The notes below the pieces were generated by a model. That model saw only the letters and a program-made list of their open reading frames with translations, was not told the origin of the DNA and did not search any database. Both the position numbers and the translations under genes were made by a program. From the NCBI GenBank assembly GCA_034336665.1, contig CM067568.1, forward strand, positions 39,412,770 through 39,476,769: DNA of 64,000 bases, given 5' to 3'. The DNA comes from Luscinia megarhynchos (Eukaryota > Chordata > Aves > Passeriformes > Turdidae). How positions within the stretch are numbered: position 1 is the stretch's first letter; every line of letters begins with the position of its first letter. Shown piece by piece: positions 23,948 to 35,523 of the stretch.

Positions 23948-26900
23948 ATCTGTACATTAGTGGGTGTTTGCTTCAGGAAGAATATTAAGTGAGTGGGGTC
24001 AGTGGACTTGCTATCTTTGCCTTGACAGCAAGTAGATGAAGCATTCTTGTCAACAGTACTTCTTTCCTGTCTGCACAGAAGTCTTCAACCCCTGCAAGGC
24101 CTGCAGGGCTGTGGGAGAAGTGATGCTGGAATGGGATGGCCCCTGAATCTTGTACAAAAACTGGTTTTGTCATTATGAACACTTTGTTTATCATCATCTC
24201 TCTTGTGAGAGATAGGTCTGAATTTGCTCAGCCTGATTTATTGACCATACAAAGTCTTCTCATCCAGAAAAAACACATCTAGTATGTTTAGTCCTGCCTG
24301 TTTCAAAGCACTTCATTGTCTCTGAGGGGGTACACAGTGGAATGCTGGTGAACTGTTGCTGTACGTCCTTTGGTGGTTGAGTGGATCAGGATATGCCTAT
24401 ACCACTGCTACATGAAAACAGGCACAGAGACCTCAATTATTCCAGCAATGGAGATGGGGCAGATGGGGGCTGGTGGAAAACCTGAACTTCTTATCGTCTC
24501 TTCATCAGCCTTCTCTCTATCAACTTCTAGTGGCTGCTACTCAGAAAGCTCGTGGCAGGCACTTCAGTCACCGAGGTACAAGTTTTAAGAGTAAATAGTT
24601 CAAGAAGGATGTAATAATGTGAAAAGGTTTTACAAGCAGTTTTGCCTTTCCGCAAGGCTCTTGCTCCTTCCTCCCTGTAGTGTTAGTTCCAGAGTTACAT
24701 ACTCCTGTTTGTGAGAAGTGCTGGAGGAAACTGCAGCTGCTCTCCTGACAGCTCACCCTGGAGCCTCCTGAAAGCAGTTCCCCTCCCCAGTGCCAGAGCT
24801 GTGCTTGTGTTCTGGCTCTTTGGATAGCTGCAGTATTTAACAGCACTGCTTACACTAACCTTCCCCAAAGGGCTGGGCTGGGCCTTTCTGCCACTTGTGG
24901 CCTTGACTTCCTATGCTTCTTTTGGGGGAGTGTTGTACAGCTGATTAAGCAGTGTAATGCTTGTCAGAAATCTGGAGTGTTGTCAGACCTCTCTGTTTGA
25001 GGCCTAGGGCATGAAAACAGTGGGATTTCCAGAAGTTAGAACAGCATGGATTTAGGGGATGCAAAAACTGAGATTGAAAGTGGGAGTATCCTGGAGAGAA
25101 AAAGCCTTGTTTTATCACAGCACTGATAAGGAGCTAAACTTTCTGAAATACCACATATTTAATTTTGTTAGAACCGGGCTTATTCTTTCCTTTCTTTGTT
25201 AGAAACATGATGGAGCTTAGCTCTACTAGTTTCTTTGCTGCAGTATTCCTGTGCCACATCCTCATAATGAGCAGAGCTATTTTGGTGGCAGAGAATGGGT
25301 TCTTAACCCCAAACAAATCAGCTCTTCTGCCTAGTTAAAGGAGGTAATCCTCGAAGCACCACCCACAAGCTATTTAACTCAAGCCTTACAGGTTCCTAAT
25401 TGTACATCCTTAACTGTGATGTAACTTGCAGTGTATGTCCATACCACTGCAGTCAGTCCTTCCAATCTCTATTTGTAGTCTGTTTTCTGCTGTGCTGAAA
25501 ACACAGCCAGGAGGAAAATCTGTAAGAAGGTGACAGAACTTGCTGCTGAGCCAAGAGAAGGTTAATCCAGAGGAGGATGCCAGTTTCCACAGTGCAGTGC
25601 AACACCTGTCCACTCCCTTATATTCCAACTACATGCAACAATTGAAGTCAACAGCAGCAGTGAGCCAAGCACCTACTTGAATGTGTCCTCTGGTCATTTT
25701 TGTGTGGCTGTAAATTAACATGTTTAGTGCCTGGATGCTAATGATGACGTTAGCTGTAAAGGCACCACAGTTACTCATAAGTAACATGGGCCACTCGGAA
25801 GCCACAAACTGCCTTTGCATAATGTTTGCTATGCAGCGGACTGAAAGTTCAGATGCCACTGTGAATCATAGGATAAATACAAGCAGCAGTCAGCAAGGGA
25901 AAACTGGCTGTCAGGTTTTATTAAAGTGGATGAAATCCGGAATTTTTAAAAAATTATAAAAGATTCCTAGAATGCATCTTCACCATGACTTTGTTTAGTC
26001 GATTGGTTAGTTATTTCAGAGTAACTGGAGAGCTTTTGAGAGTAATTTGTAGTTTAATACAGAGAACATGGAATAACTGGACAGATCTGAGCTTTTTTAG
26101 ATGGAAAGGGGAAATGTGGGGTGGGAGGAAGACTTTACAACAGATGAGACAAATGAGGGGTCAGCTGCAAGTTAATGATGTTTTCTTGAGAGCAGGGCAA
26201 CAGGGGCATTCAGCAGTGTTAGATCATCAAGGCAGAATGGCTTAGAACAAAATGCTTTGTTTGACTTTGTAATTAAGTGCTTTCCTGCAGGATGTAACTG
26301 AGGCCAGTCGCTTAGAAAACCAAAGGAAATGGATGTTTAAGATATGAATGACAGGTAGAGTTCAAGGTCTCTTAATCCTCAGCTGCAGCTAGATAAGAAC
26401 ATCCTCTTTCAAGATTTAGTTGTACAATTATATATGTTAGGAAGTATTTAATTCTTTGCTTGTATCTAACATTGATTAACTTCTCAAGGTGGATACAGGA
26501 AGAGACAAGTGCACTCTGCTAGGGTTACTATACTTCTACTGTGTTTCTCTGTGTTGTAGAATTCCTGCTGTAGAATTCCTGCTCCTTACTGTTTCTGTAT
26601 CTCCAGTTTAGCAGACGGTACAAGAAACTGGAAAAGGACCATAGAGTTCTCCCCTTCTTGCTCTTGCTCCCCCCATATTTGTAACAGGATGAATCACTTC
26701 AATACAAAGCTTTTTTTCCTTCCTAGCAAACAAGACCACATTCTTCCATGACAGAGAGGATTAATTAATCTAGCTTTATGCTGTAAGAAACCTGAGGGTA
26801 CAGTGCAAGACAAACTTTAGCACTTCAAGTTCTTTCCTCCCCCATCTACTTGCTCTGGTTTCTGGTCTGTCTGCCTTTAACCATAAGGAAAAAAGGCTGG

Positions 26901-27011
26901 TGATGAGAGTCTTTTTCACTTCTGCAGGCTTTATAGCTACAGAGGAGGAATGACAGTGTAACTCATACTCCTTTAGTGCCTGCAGAACAAGGAAGATGGG
27001 TCTCAAGGAGT

Positions 27012-27044
27012 CCTATTAATTTTTTAATATTAAATATTAATAGG
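27012..27044. repeat. perfect 9-bp inverted repeat, AT-rich hairpin
   Basis: CCTATTAAT at 27012-27020 pairs with ATTAATAGG at 27036-27044 around a 15-nt AT loop. A separate 12-nt palindrome, TTTAATATTAAA, lies across the loop. If the VASH1 3'UTR extends this far, it would form an RNA stem-loop. Confidence 0.7.
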
Positions 27045-28081
27045 GTCCCTCATGTAGCTCTGTGATGTAAATTTCAGTGTTCAGTAGGTGTCACCTGATG
27101 TCTGTTCTGCAGTACAAGTCCTGTGAACTCTGGAAAGGAGCCTTGTTCATACACTAGGAATGGATAGACACTGCCTGAGTTGTACGTAAAGCTGAGTGAG
27201 CTTTGAAAGACTTCAACAAATGCTGACCTACTACTGGCAAAACTATTCTAAATGCAATGCAAACCTTGAAATAAGAGCCCCTCTTTATACTTTTATATAG
27301 GTAGACAAGTCCCTTGATACCTGGCCAACAGGAGTTTTTTTAATGGGCAGATTCATTAGTGAGCAAAATTTTGTGCTACAGCATCACTCTGATAAAAACT
27401 TTGTGTATTAAAGAGCAGGGTTGGGTGTCCATCAGTGTGACACACTAGCCTTGTTTTTTTAACTGGTAGAAGCTAAAGGAGTCATTAAGAACGTGAGGTG
27501 TGTTAGCAAGTGTTTTAAGTGGGAGTGGAGTGCTTTTTTTTCAGTTACTATTTTACCTGTGGGCCAGGGTATGGGTCAGAACATAGTTTCTATCAGAATA
27601 AATGACTCCAGAACTGTACATGTGTTCACGTAGTAGCTGTATTGCTGTTTTCAAATCTGCTTAACACAATGAATTTTAAGTATTTTAGGTGAAAGCCTTA
27701 ATCAGGTGCCTGCCCCCCCTAAGGTAGGCTCATGTGTGGTGTTGTGTAGACTGGAACATGACTGTCCTTAAAAATTCAGAGTTTAAGAAACCATAACGAA
27801 CAGAAGCTTCCATTTGCCAAAGGGCAAGAGTCTGGATTAGATTGGCTTGACCTTGCTCCAGTGGCTCTGGCTAACCACTTTGGGTGGTTGCTTTAGCTAC
27901 CTGCTTCTTCTGAGTGAAGTATTTCAAGTGGTCCTGATGCTTGAACAGTAGGTATAGGCAGAGGGTGTCCCAGGTGTACTGTGTGTGCAAGTGAAGCTGA
28001 AATAACACCATACATTCCAGTGGCCTTGCACTGTTGTCCTGACAACATTTAGACCTGCATTATGGATTTACAATTTTGCTT

Positions 28082-28087
28082 AATAAA
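28082..28087 (+). terminator. candidate VASH1 polyadenylation signal (AATAAA)
   Basis: AATAAA followed within 40 nt by T/G-rich sequence (GCTTGATGTTTGCTCT). AATAAA at 28629 is an equally plausible distal site, and 27597 a proximal one. Choosing needs transcript 3'-end data. Confidence 0.35.
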
Positions 28088-29766
28088 GCAAGTGCTATTC
28101 TGGCTTGATGTTTGCTCTCCCAGAACAAGCTGGAGATGACCCCTCTACAGCCAAGCTGAACTCCTTAGGGGAATTTAATATTTTTGTGTGTCTTCTGAGC
28201 AGGTGTTTACTTATATCACAACCACTCTCCTTCAGTGGTGCCCTGGCCCTTTCTGCTCAAGAGCAACTCTGTTTAGGCCCAGAAGGCTACTGAATCCCCC
28301 ATGATCTCTGCAGAGCAGAGTTTTCCTCCAGGTCAGGGTTGAGATGGTGCTAGTGGGACCAGAGCAGTCCCCTTCCATGCACATCAGTATTCTACTCCAG
28401 CACTGATAGGGTGCTCCAAAACCATTTACATCTTTATCACTGGTACAGCTCAGAACTAAGAAAGTTTCTTTCTTTAAGAACAGTATCATGTGAGTCTTTT
28501 TGTAATTAATCAGTGTGGTTCTGTTTCTTATGTAGCCAACACAGAATTTTTATTTAGATTTAGTTTTTACTGCACTTCCCATGGCCCTTATGTTGATACT
28601 TCTTCCTGCTTCCTTTGACACTTAAGACAATAAAATTCCCTCTGTACTGCTCTCAGCTTGTGCAGAGAAAACAAGTTGTCTGTACTGTCATTCTTTCTGC
28701 TCTAAACTTTCCCATTATATGTCAGCTGAGAACTCAAAGGGACAGCCTTGAGTGATGGTAACAGGCAAATTATCCAAATATGTCATTTACTTGCTACAAT
28801 AATGGACATGGAGGAACCCTCATCCTCCTTTAATCATCTGAACAGGTGAGTATGGCTGTGCAGAGAGGTAGTTACCAGAGCAAGTAAGTACATATGTGGC
28901 TGTTTAGCAAAGATCAGAATTCACATTTTTGTCTTGAATTGCCATCAGTTAGGCTGGATGGGAAAAAAAAATAAGTGCTGGCAGCATCAAAAATTTCAGT
29001 CTTACAATACTGTAACAAACAATACTGTAAGGGTTAATACAAACCTCTTCTTGCACTGCTCAACTCTTCAATGTACAATTCAGTCTCCCTTCCTGGCCTG
29101 AAAAGCAATTCTACTCAAAGTCTGTGTTTAGTGACCTTCCAGACTAATGACCTCACCAGGACTTCTCAAGACAAATGCTGGGTTAACAAAGGACAGTCAG
29201 CTGCAAGATTCAGTGCAAGGATCCCCAGCAAGGGGATCCAACTTTATTCAGGCTATCATCTTTCAGGCACAACATACCCCTTCTCTCTAAGGAAATGAGT
29301 AATAGGTGGGACCAGGGCCAGGATGTAAGCAAGCCTACAGTGTGTATAGGAAAGGAATAAACATTCTCTGACCTGTTACTCCAAAGAGAAAGCCACATGT
29401 AATAGTCCATCTTAGCCAAGTTAATTATATGAACAGCTTCTGCCCTGAGGGAAAGTAATTGCACAGTTCTAAATATCTACTTCAGATGCTTGCTTGAAAA
29501 CACTCTCTGGTCCATGTCTTACAGATTTTGCTTTAAATCAGGTAACTCCTCTATCCCCTATGGATTTATAGATCAGGGTCACTGCTAGACAGTGGAGTGA
29601 GAACAGCAAAACAGTGATGTGGCCACAAACTTTCTGCTCCTTCTTACATCAGGCTTTTCCCCTGCTACTGGTTTTTCCTGCACTTTTATTAGGTTTTCAA
29701 GTCAGTTACAGATTATGCTGCTTGGACCTTAAGTGGAAAATCTTTATTGTGGGAAGGATAAACAAC

Positions 29767-29836
29767 ACGTTGAAGCAGAAAACAAAAAACAAAAAAACAA
29801 AACAAAACAAAAAACCAACCAAACAAAAAAAAAACC
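29767..29836. repeat. A-rich (AAAC)n-like low-complexity tract
   Basis: Repeated AAAACAAAAC-type units ending in AAAAAAAAACCCC. A similar AAAC-rich stretch occurs at 49525-49585. No retroposon body was identified at either. Confidence 0.75.
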
Positions 29837-32800
29837 CCTGTTAGTTTTTACACTGAGAGGCCCAAGATTAAAGGCTCTCACATGTCTAAAAGCACACAGA
29901 AGTTCATTCACAAGAGAGTGAGACTGAGCCTTAAGAGTACTGTCCATGCAAACACTGCAAGATTGTGGGAGGCAAACGCATATGAAATGCTGTGGATAGT
30001 AGGCCATTACAGAACTAAATTAACTAGCCAGGTTTGCTTTCCTGGATTATACTTTTATTTTGGCAAAGAGTGAGTGCCATCCTATCTCTAATCTCATTTT
30101 AAGAGAGGAAAGGAGGAGAGGAATAACTACAGAATAACTATTGCATTGATCTACTCCCAGTTCAAGAGCAGTTCCAGATGTGGCCAGCTCCACTGGCCAA
30201 TAACTGAATTTATATAAGTAGAAGGCTTTGCATCCAGAAAGAAAAGAACAAAAAACTGAATAAAATTGCTAAGGCTTGAAGCCAAGTTTTGGCTTGGTTT
30301 TTTTTTTTGGTGTGTATAAATTAAAGACTGGATGGAACAAATACATCTTTTGTTGTAGCACAAGCCAGTATCTAGCCTAGTCCTTCTCCCATTTGCCAAA
30401 CTCTGGCCTTGAAAGCTGCTGTGTTTATCATCTAAGTTCAAAAAATTTTCCAGCTATTATACAAGAGCACAACAATGTACAGTCTAAATCTGAAAGAAAA
30501 TAAATATTTTTTTTAATAAATAAAAATAGCTTCAAGACTAGAATGACATTTTCAGTGGAAGCTGAAGGACAACTTGCCTTGACAGGAGAAGCCAAACGTT
30601 TACAGCTGACAAAAGGAGTCAGAGGCATGCCAGCTGTTAAATCTGTCATCTTGGTTATCATTGTAACAGGCGAGTTCTCTTCAGAAACTCAGTATCATAC
30701 TTAGAAACACAATGCAGTATATTCAATTCACCACCTGCATTTCAGCATGACAGTGCTATGGGAAGCACTACAGACCAGGCAGCTACAGTCTGGTAAGAAG
30801 AAGGTCACAGCCAGCAATTCAATTAGTCTACACAGCAGGAAGCCTGAAAGGAGATGGTATCCCACTAAACACTTGTGTGCTCCCCCTTTACGGTAAGCAA
30901 CAAAAGGATTCACCTGCATTTGGATGACCCATGCAAATTTCTAAACAGTACATCCAATAAATGTTCAACACTGAGGGAGTGGCAATGGGAGCAGATATTG
31001 GACTGTAGCAACACCATCATCAACACATCGTTACGAGCAGGACTCATACCTTGATCTGCTGAGATACTGAACTTCTTAGGACCTCTTGGAGACTCCTCAG
31101 AGAAGAGAAACTAAGGCCAAGTGTTCTCGAGTTCTGCTTTCACAAAGCAGGTGGTGTACAGAGCACTAATAATAAATCTGAAACTTGGGCTTTTTGTCTG
31201 ATATAACAAGTGTTACTCCCATCTAAGTGTTCGTTTCAGAGCTCCCACTCCTCCCACTTAATTCTTCAGGGGTGAGGAGACCCAGTCTTACATCTTGACA
31301 CCATTTAAATGTTGCATTTATAATAAAATTTAGCCCTAGAGAATTGCACCTGTAACTTTTAACTGAAGAAATACAGCTGCAGAAAAAATAAACATCAGTA
31401 ACTCAGAAACATAACTGAACAGAGCAGTCATGGGAAAACAGCTGCTGGAGAGAGAGCTCATAAGATAAAAGCATGGAGAAAGAAGACCTCAAACAGCAGC
31501 CAACTTTCATTTATTAAGAACAGGAAAGAAGCTAGAACAATTATATTGTTTATCAGTCCTCCCATCCCATGTAATTGGGAAAACTGATTATGAAGGGCAA
31601 CCTCCTGAAGCAACGAACTTAAAACTGAGAAAATGAAGGAAGTCCAATTTCTAACTAAACAGCGTAACTAAATACAGCCTAGCAGCTGTGGTGCAAACTA
31701 AGCTTTTTTTTTAACAAAGATACTTTGTCAAATACTTGATTGCCTCTACAGCTGCATGCTCCTGCAGCTTAGGAGGCTGCTCACAGGAAACGTACACACA
31801 CTGCCAGTGGTCTCTGGCATCACTTCCCCTAAACAGCACCAGCCTCCCTGAACTCTATATCACTACTAAGGTGATGTAGCTGTTAATTACCTCTGTGACA
31901 CCTTCCCTTTCTGAGCATTGCAGATACTGCCGTTCTACTTTCATAACCATTTACAGACTGCTCTGTAATTCATCGGAAAGCTGTGTTAATGACAACTCAT
32001 CATGCATTTAGGTCCAGAAGCACTTCTAAGAGCTACATCTGGAGTCTCAGTTCTGCATCCCATTACAATGCTCATTACCACAGGCTCTGATTTTATCTGT
32101 GGGTGCTATTCCTAAAGCATCACAAAACATATTATTTTCTCCCAACAACTATATGCTAGTTACAATTTTAGTTAGGAACTTTCTACCCACCCCACCTCCA
32201 AACCTCTCCTATAATCCCACACAGTCAAGAGGCATTCACAGGTCTCCAAGATCCATGTGATATTAACTCCAAATTGCTCTAGAACACAGGGGTTCTTATT
32301 TTCCTGAAACAGACCACCTCCATAAGAGTCCATACAAGAGATAAACACAGAGATCAAGTCTTCAACTGTGCCTTTGTGTCTCTATGCAGTCACCAGCAAT
32401 GGTCCTGCATTTCTGCCATAGTTTCACTTGTAAGTGCCCAACAAGGCACTTGCTGGCTCAGGGCACAGGGCTTTGAGAACTGCAAGTCAGTCTGGGAGCA
32501 CCATAACCTCCAGAAAGAAGAATAAGGGGACTTGTAAACATTGTTCTGGGGTTTCTCTGAACATGACTCCATATGCAGTATTCAAAAACTCAACAATTCC
32601 AAGTGCATACCATATTATTTCATGCATGGAAAGGGAAAGCATTAGTTTGATCTGTATTACATTTAAGCTGGAACCTTGAAACCTCCCTGAGATGCTTCCA
32701 TGCAATTTGCCCACAAGTCAAGGTTTTGATTTACATAAAATGGAAAAAGCACTTGTGATACTGGAACACAGGTCCCCTGAGTTATATCACAGGACTGGCA

Positions 32801-32880
32801 GGATGCTTCAGGCAGTGCAGGGGCAACTAGTTCATCTCCTGGTGTATGGTGCACACCTTATGGGTCTCTTATGGCAGCTT

Positions 32881-32883
<3 letters not shown>

Positions 32884-32929
<46 letters not shown>
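32884..32929. repeat. (CA)n dinucleotide microsatellite
   Basis: About 23 uninterrupted CA units followed by TAAACACC. It lies in the tail-to-tail interval between VASH1 and ANGEL1. Confidence 0.95.
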
Positions 32930-32931
<2 letters not shown>

Positions 32932-33859
32932 AACACCTCCTCACCAACTGACCTCAGACTCAACCAGCAATTAAAATAGAAGCAGAAAGCTAAAGTTCTA
33001 AGTGCCAACACCATGTGTCAGAATTTTTTTGTGCTGCTTTTGGTTGGTTGTTCTTAAGCCTTTAGTGTCTTCTACGGTTCCTATTACAATGTTAACAGCA
33101 GGGGGGAGTCATCTGCAACCAGGCTGCCTTCTGGCAACCTCTTTCTGAGCCAGACAGAAAGCAAAGCTCTCAGTTCACCCTTTCCTTCCCTCTCTTTATA
33201 AATACAACCACTTACAAAATCAGAGTAAGAGTACTTGCAGAAATTGAGATAAACATAGTCATATAAATGCCACACCTCTGCATCCACCCCTCCCCATGTA
33301 CCAGTGCCATGCCAGAACTATTACCTACTGGCAAAATAATTCACATCCCCCAAGACTGCTGTTCACTTACAAAAACTCACAAATGGCAGCAAAAGCCATC
33401 CACACATCAGCAGACAAATACCATACCATCTGGCAGGGCAAGAAGGGAATATGCAGTCCTTACATGCTCATAAGGGCACAGAACACAACTCCCCCTCCCT
33501 CGCCCCCACATTGTTTTTGTAGTTTACAGAAGTGCGCTGTAAAAGATCAGCAGTACTGCTTTCTTAAGGAGGAGGGCAAGAGTTCCTGAAAGCAAATCTT
33601 TTTTAGGGGTGGGGAGGTGAGGTGAGGAATGCAGGAGGCAAGACAAACCCAGCGCCAAAGAGGCCACCTCTGGGTTTTAGGGAGATTAAACTAGGCTGAC
33701 TTCTTCCCTCTCTTCAACCCTCATTACTCTCTCATGTAGCCAATTTGCCCTCTTTCACCTTGCAGCCAGCAAAGCCTTGTCCAGAAGTCTTCAGAGGTAC
33801 AACTGCCAGAAAAACAAGGTGCCACAGTTACTTGTGATATTTTCTTAAATTAGCAGGAT

Positions 33860-33865
33860 TTTATT
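33860..33865 (-). terminator. candidate ANGEL1 polyadenylation signal (AATAAA)
   Basis: AATAAA on the minus strand, followed by sequence containing CTTGTTTTTCTGGCAGTTGT. Not confirmed; 31510-31515 is an alternative. Confidence 0.35.
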
Positions 33866-35362
33866 TTTCAATAAAGAAAGTAACATTTAAAATATCAAAG
33901 TCCCTCAATATAGACCATGAAGAACAAACAATGTTTCAAGTCTCCCGTACCTTCCCGCAAAAACCTGAGGTGGGACAGGATTTCCTGCCTTGTTTGTGAA
34001 CAGAAGATTGATTATGTTTCTGCCAATATTGGTTCTATCTCTTAGGGAAAAACTGAGCACCAAATGTCAGGCTGAACTGGAGAATTTACTCTAGGAACAG
34101 GTACAGCTCGACTGTTTTTGTACTGGCCAAGCCATCGCTTACAAAAGCACACTGATAGGACACCAAAGGTACGCTGGGATCCGAGTGACTGCAGTCTGGC
34201 TCCAAGTTACACAGCCTTCCCCTTCCTCCCAACACATGTCAAGAGACAGAAGTTGATCCTAAGGGTTCTATCTACACCTAAACATGGCTGGGTCCAGAAG
34301 AAGGATGCAGCATAACCTTCAGTCTGGCACAGATGGATGCTACAGGTTGGCTATTGACCCCTGGCAGGCTGAATGCAATAGGGAGTGCACAGAGAAAAAG
34401 AACAGGGCAAGTGACAAGAACAGCTCTTCCATCTGATGGCTCTGCTGACTCTCACATGCCTTCCATTTTCATCTCTCTTTTGGGATAACCACAGTTATAG
34501 CCTTCTAGTGTTGTCATGCCTTACAGGGTAATTACTTCCACAGGATATTCACTGGGATGATCATAAATATTTTTGCTAAAATTACAAATTAGGTACCATT
34601 TTGAGACTGCTAGAAAGGAAAGAAGCCATCCCCAAGGCCTCTAGTCTTTTGCTTCTAGAGCTGCTGTGGGTGGCTCTGTAGAACCCCAGGCTCTATTCCT
34701 GGCAATCCCATTACCTGGTCCATAAGTCACAGCAAGCAGTTTCTTGCAAAAACTGTTACATCACACAAACCCTTCTGTCAGCAAGTCAGCCCTTACAGAT
34801 CATTAAGTAAAAGACATTTCTAAGCAGTTAGCAGATCCAATCTAAAAGGCAAAGCAACAACTAGCCCTGAAAGCACTGAACTACTACTGAGAAATTAAAA
34901 GAACTATTGTTTTGGTGTGAAAGAGTATTGGCATATACATCCCATGCTCCTTGGTAGCAATTAAACTAACCAAAAGCAGAGAGCACTGCCCCTCTTTTTC
35001 CACTCCTTGAAAATCTCACACAGGGACAAACAAACATGGGAGTTATGTTGGTTCCTGCGGCACAAAAACACTTGCTAAACAAGGCAGTGAAACAAGGATC
35101 CCTTTAAGAGATGCTAATGCCTGAAAACACCTGGCAGCCCACTGGGAACACAATTCAGGTTTGCAAAGATGCAGAAAATATCAATGCAAAAAGAGCTCTA
35201 ACTCTCCCATCCCTGCTTTTAGTGAGGGTGTGAGGTGAGAAAAGGACTTTTAGGGCATGACAAGGAAAAGGGTTTTCTTGCAAGCAGGTTGTGCAATCCA
35301 GAGCCTTAACAGCTGTATCAAGAACAGCTTTTCATTAGGGAAAGGAACCAACATTAACTCTC
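33860..35362 (-). other. ANGEL1: probable ANGEL1 3'UTR, end not fixed
   Basis: No other gene was seen beyond the ANGEL1 stop. The first convincing minus-strand AATAAA is at 33865-33860, with T/G-rich sequence further on in the minus direction. Another lies at 31515-31510. The chosen length (about 1.5 kb) is inference. Confidence 0.4.
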
Positions 35363-35523
35363 TCAGAGGCTGGAGATCTCCAAGCCAAAGCTAGCCAACA
35401 GGCAGAGATGATCAGATGAACAAAAAGGATTTGGTAAGCCATTTGCCATCAAGAGAACATCTTCAGAGAGAAGAGAAAGACGGCCAAGCAGCTTCAGGGC
35501 TCCATCCTTGTACAGCCTGCGAC
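35363..35523 (-). CDS. ANGEL1: ANGEL1 coding exon 10 and stop
   Basis: Acceptor CTTTGTCAG. Encodes GRRLYKDGALKLLGRLSLLS, then MANGLPNPFCSSDHLCLLAS and FGLEISSL, then TGA at 35365-35363. SSDH is the terminal catalytic Asp-His pair of the EEP fold. Confidence 0.95.

Larger units (their letters stand above)
23666..28634 (+). other. VASH1: probable VASH1 3'UTR, end not fixed
   Basis: No other gene is visible after the VASH1 stop. Canonical AATAAA hexamers occur at 27597, 28082 and 28629; the latter two are followed by TG/T-rich sequence. A 3'UTR of roughly 4-5 kb is a guess, offered because human VASH1 also has a long 3'UTR. An A-rich tract sits at 23899-23947 and an AT-rich hairpin at 27012-27044. 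Confidence 0.5.
28635..33859. other. tail-to-tail interval between VASH1 and ANGEL1
   Basis: Holds the A-rich tract at 29767, the CA microsatellite at 32884 and otherwise unique AT-rich DNA. Either gene's 3'UTR may extend into it. No further coding exon was found on either strand. Confidence 0.6.
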
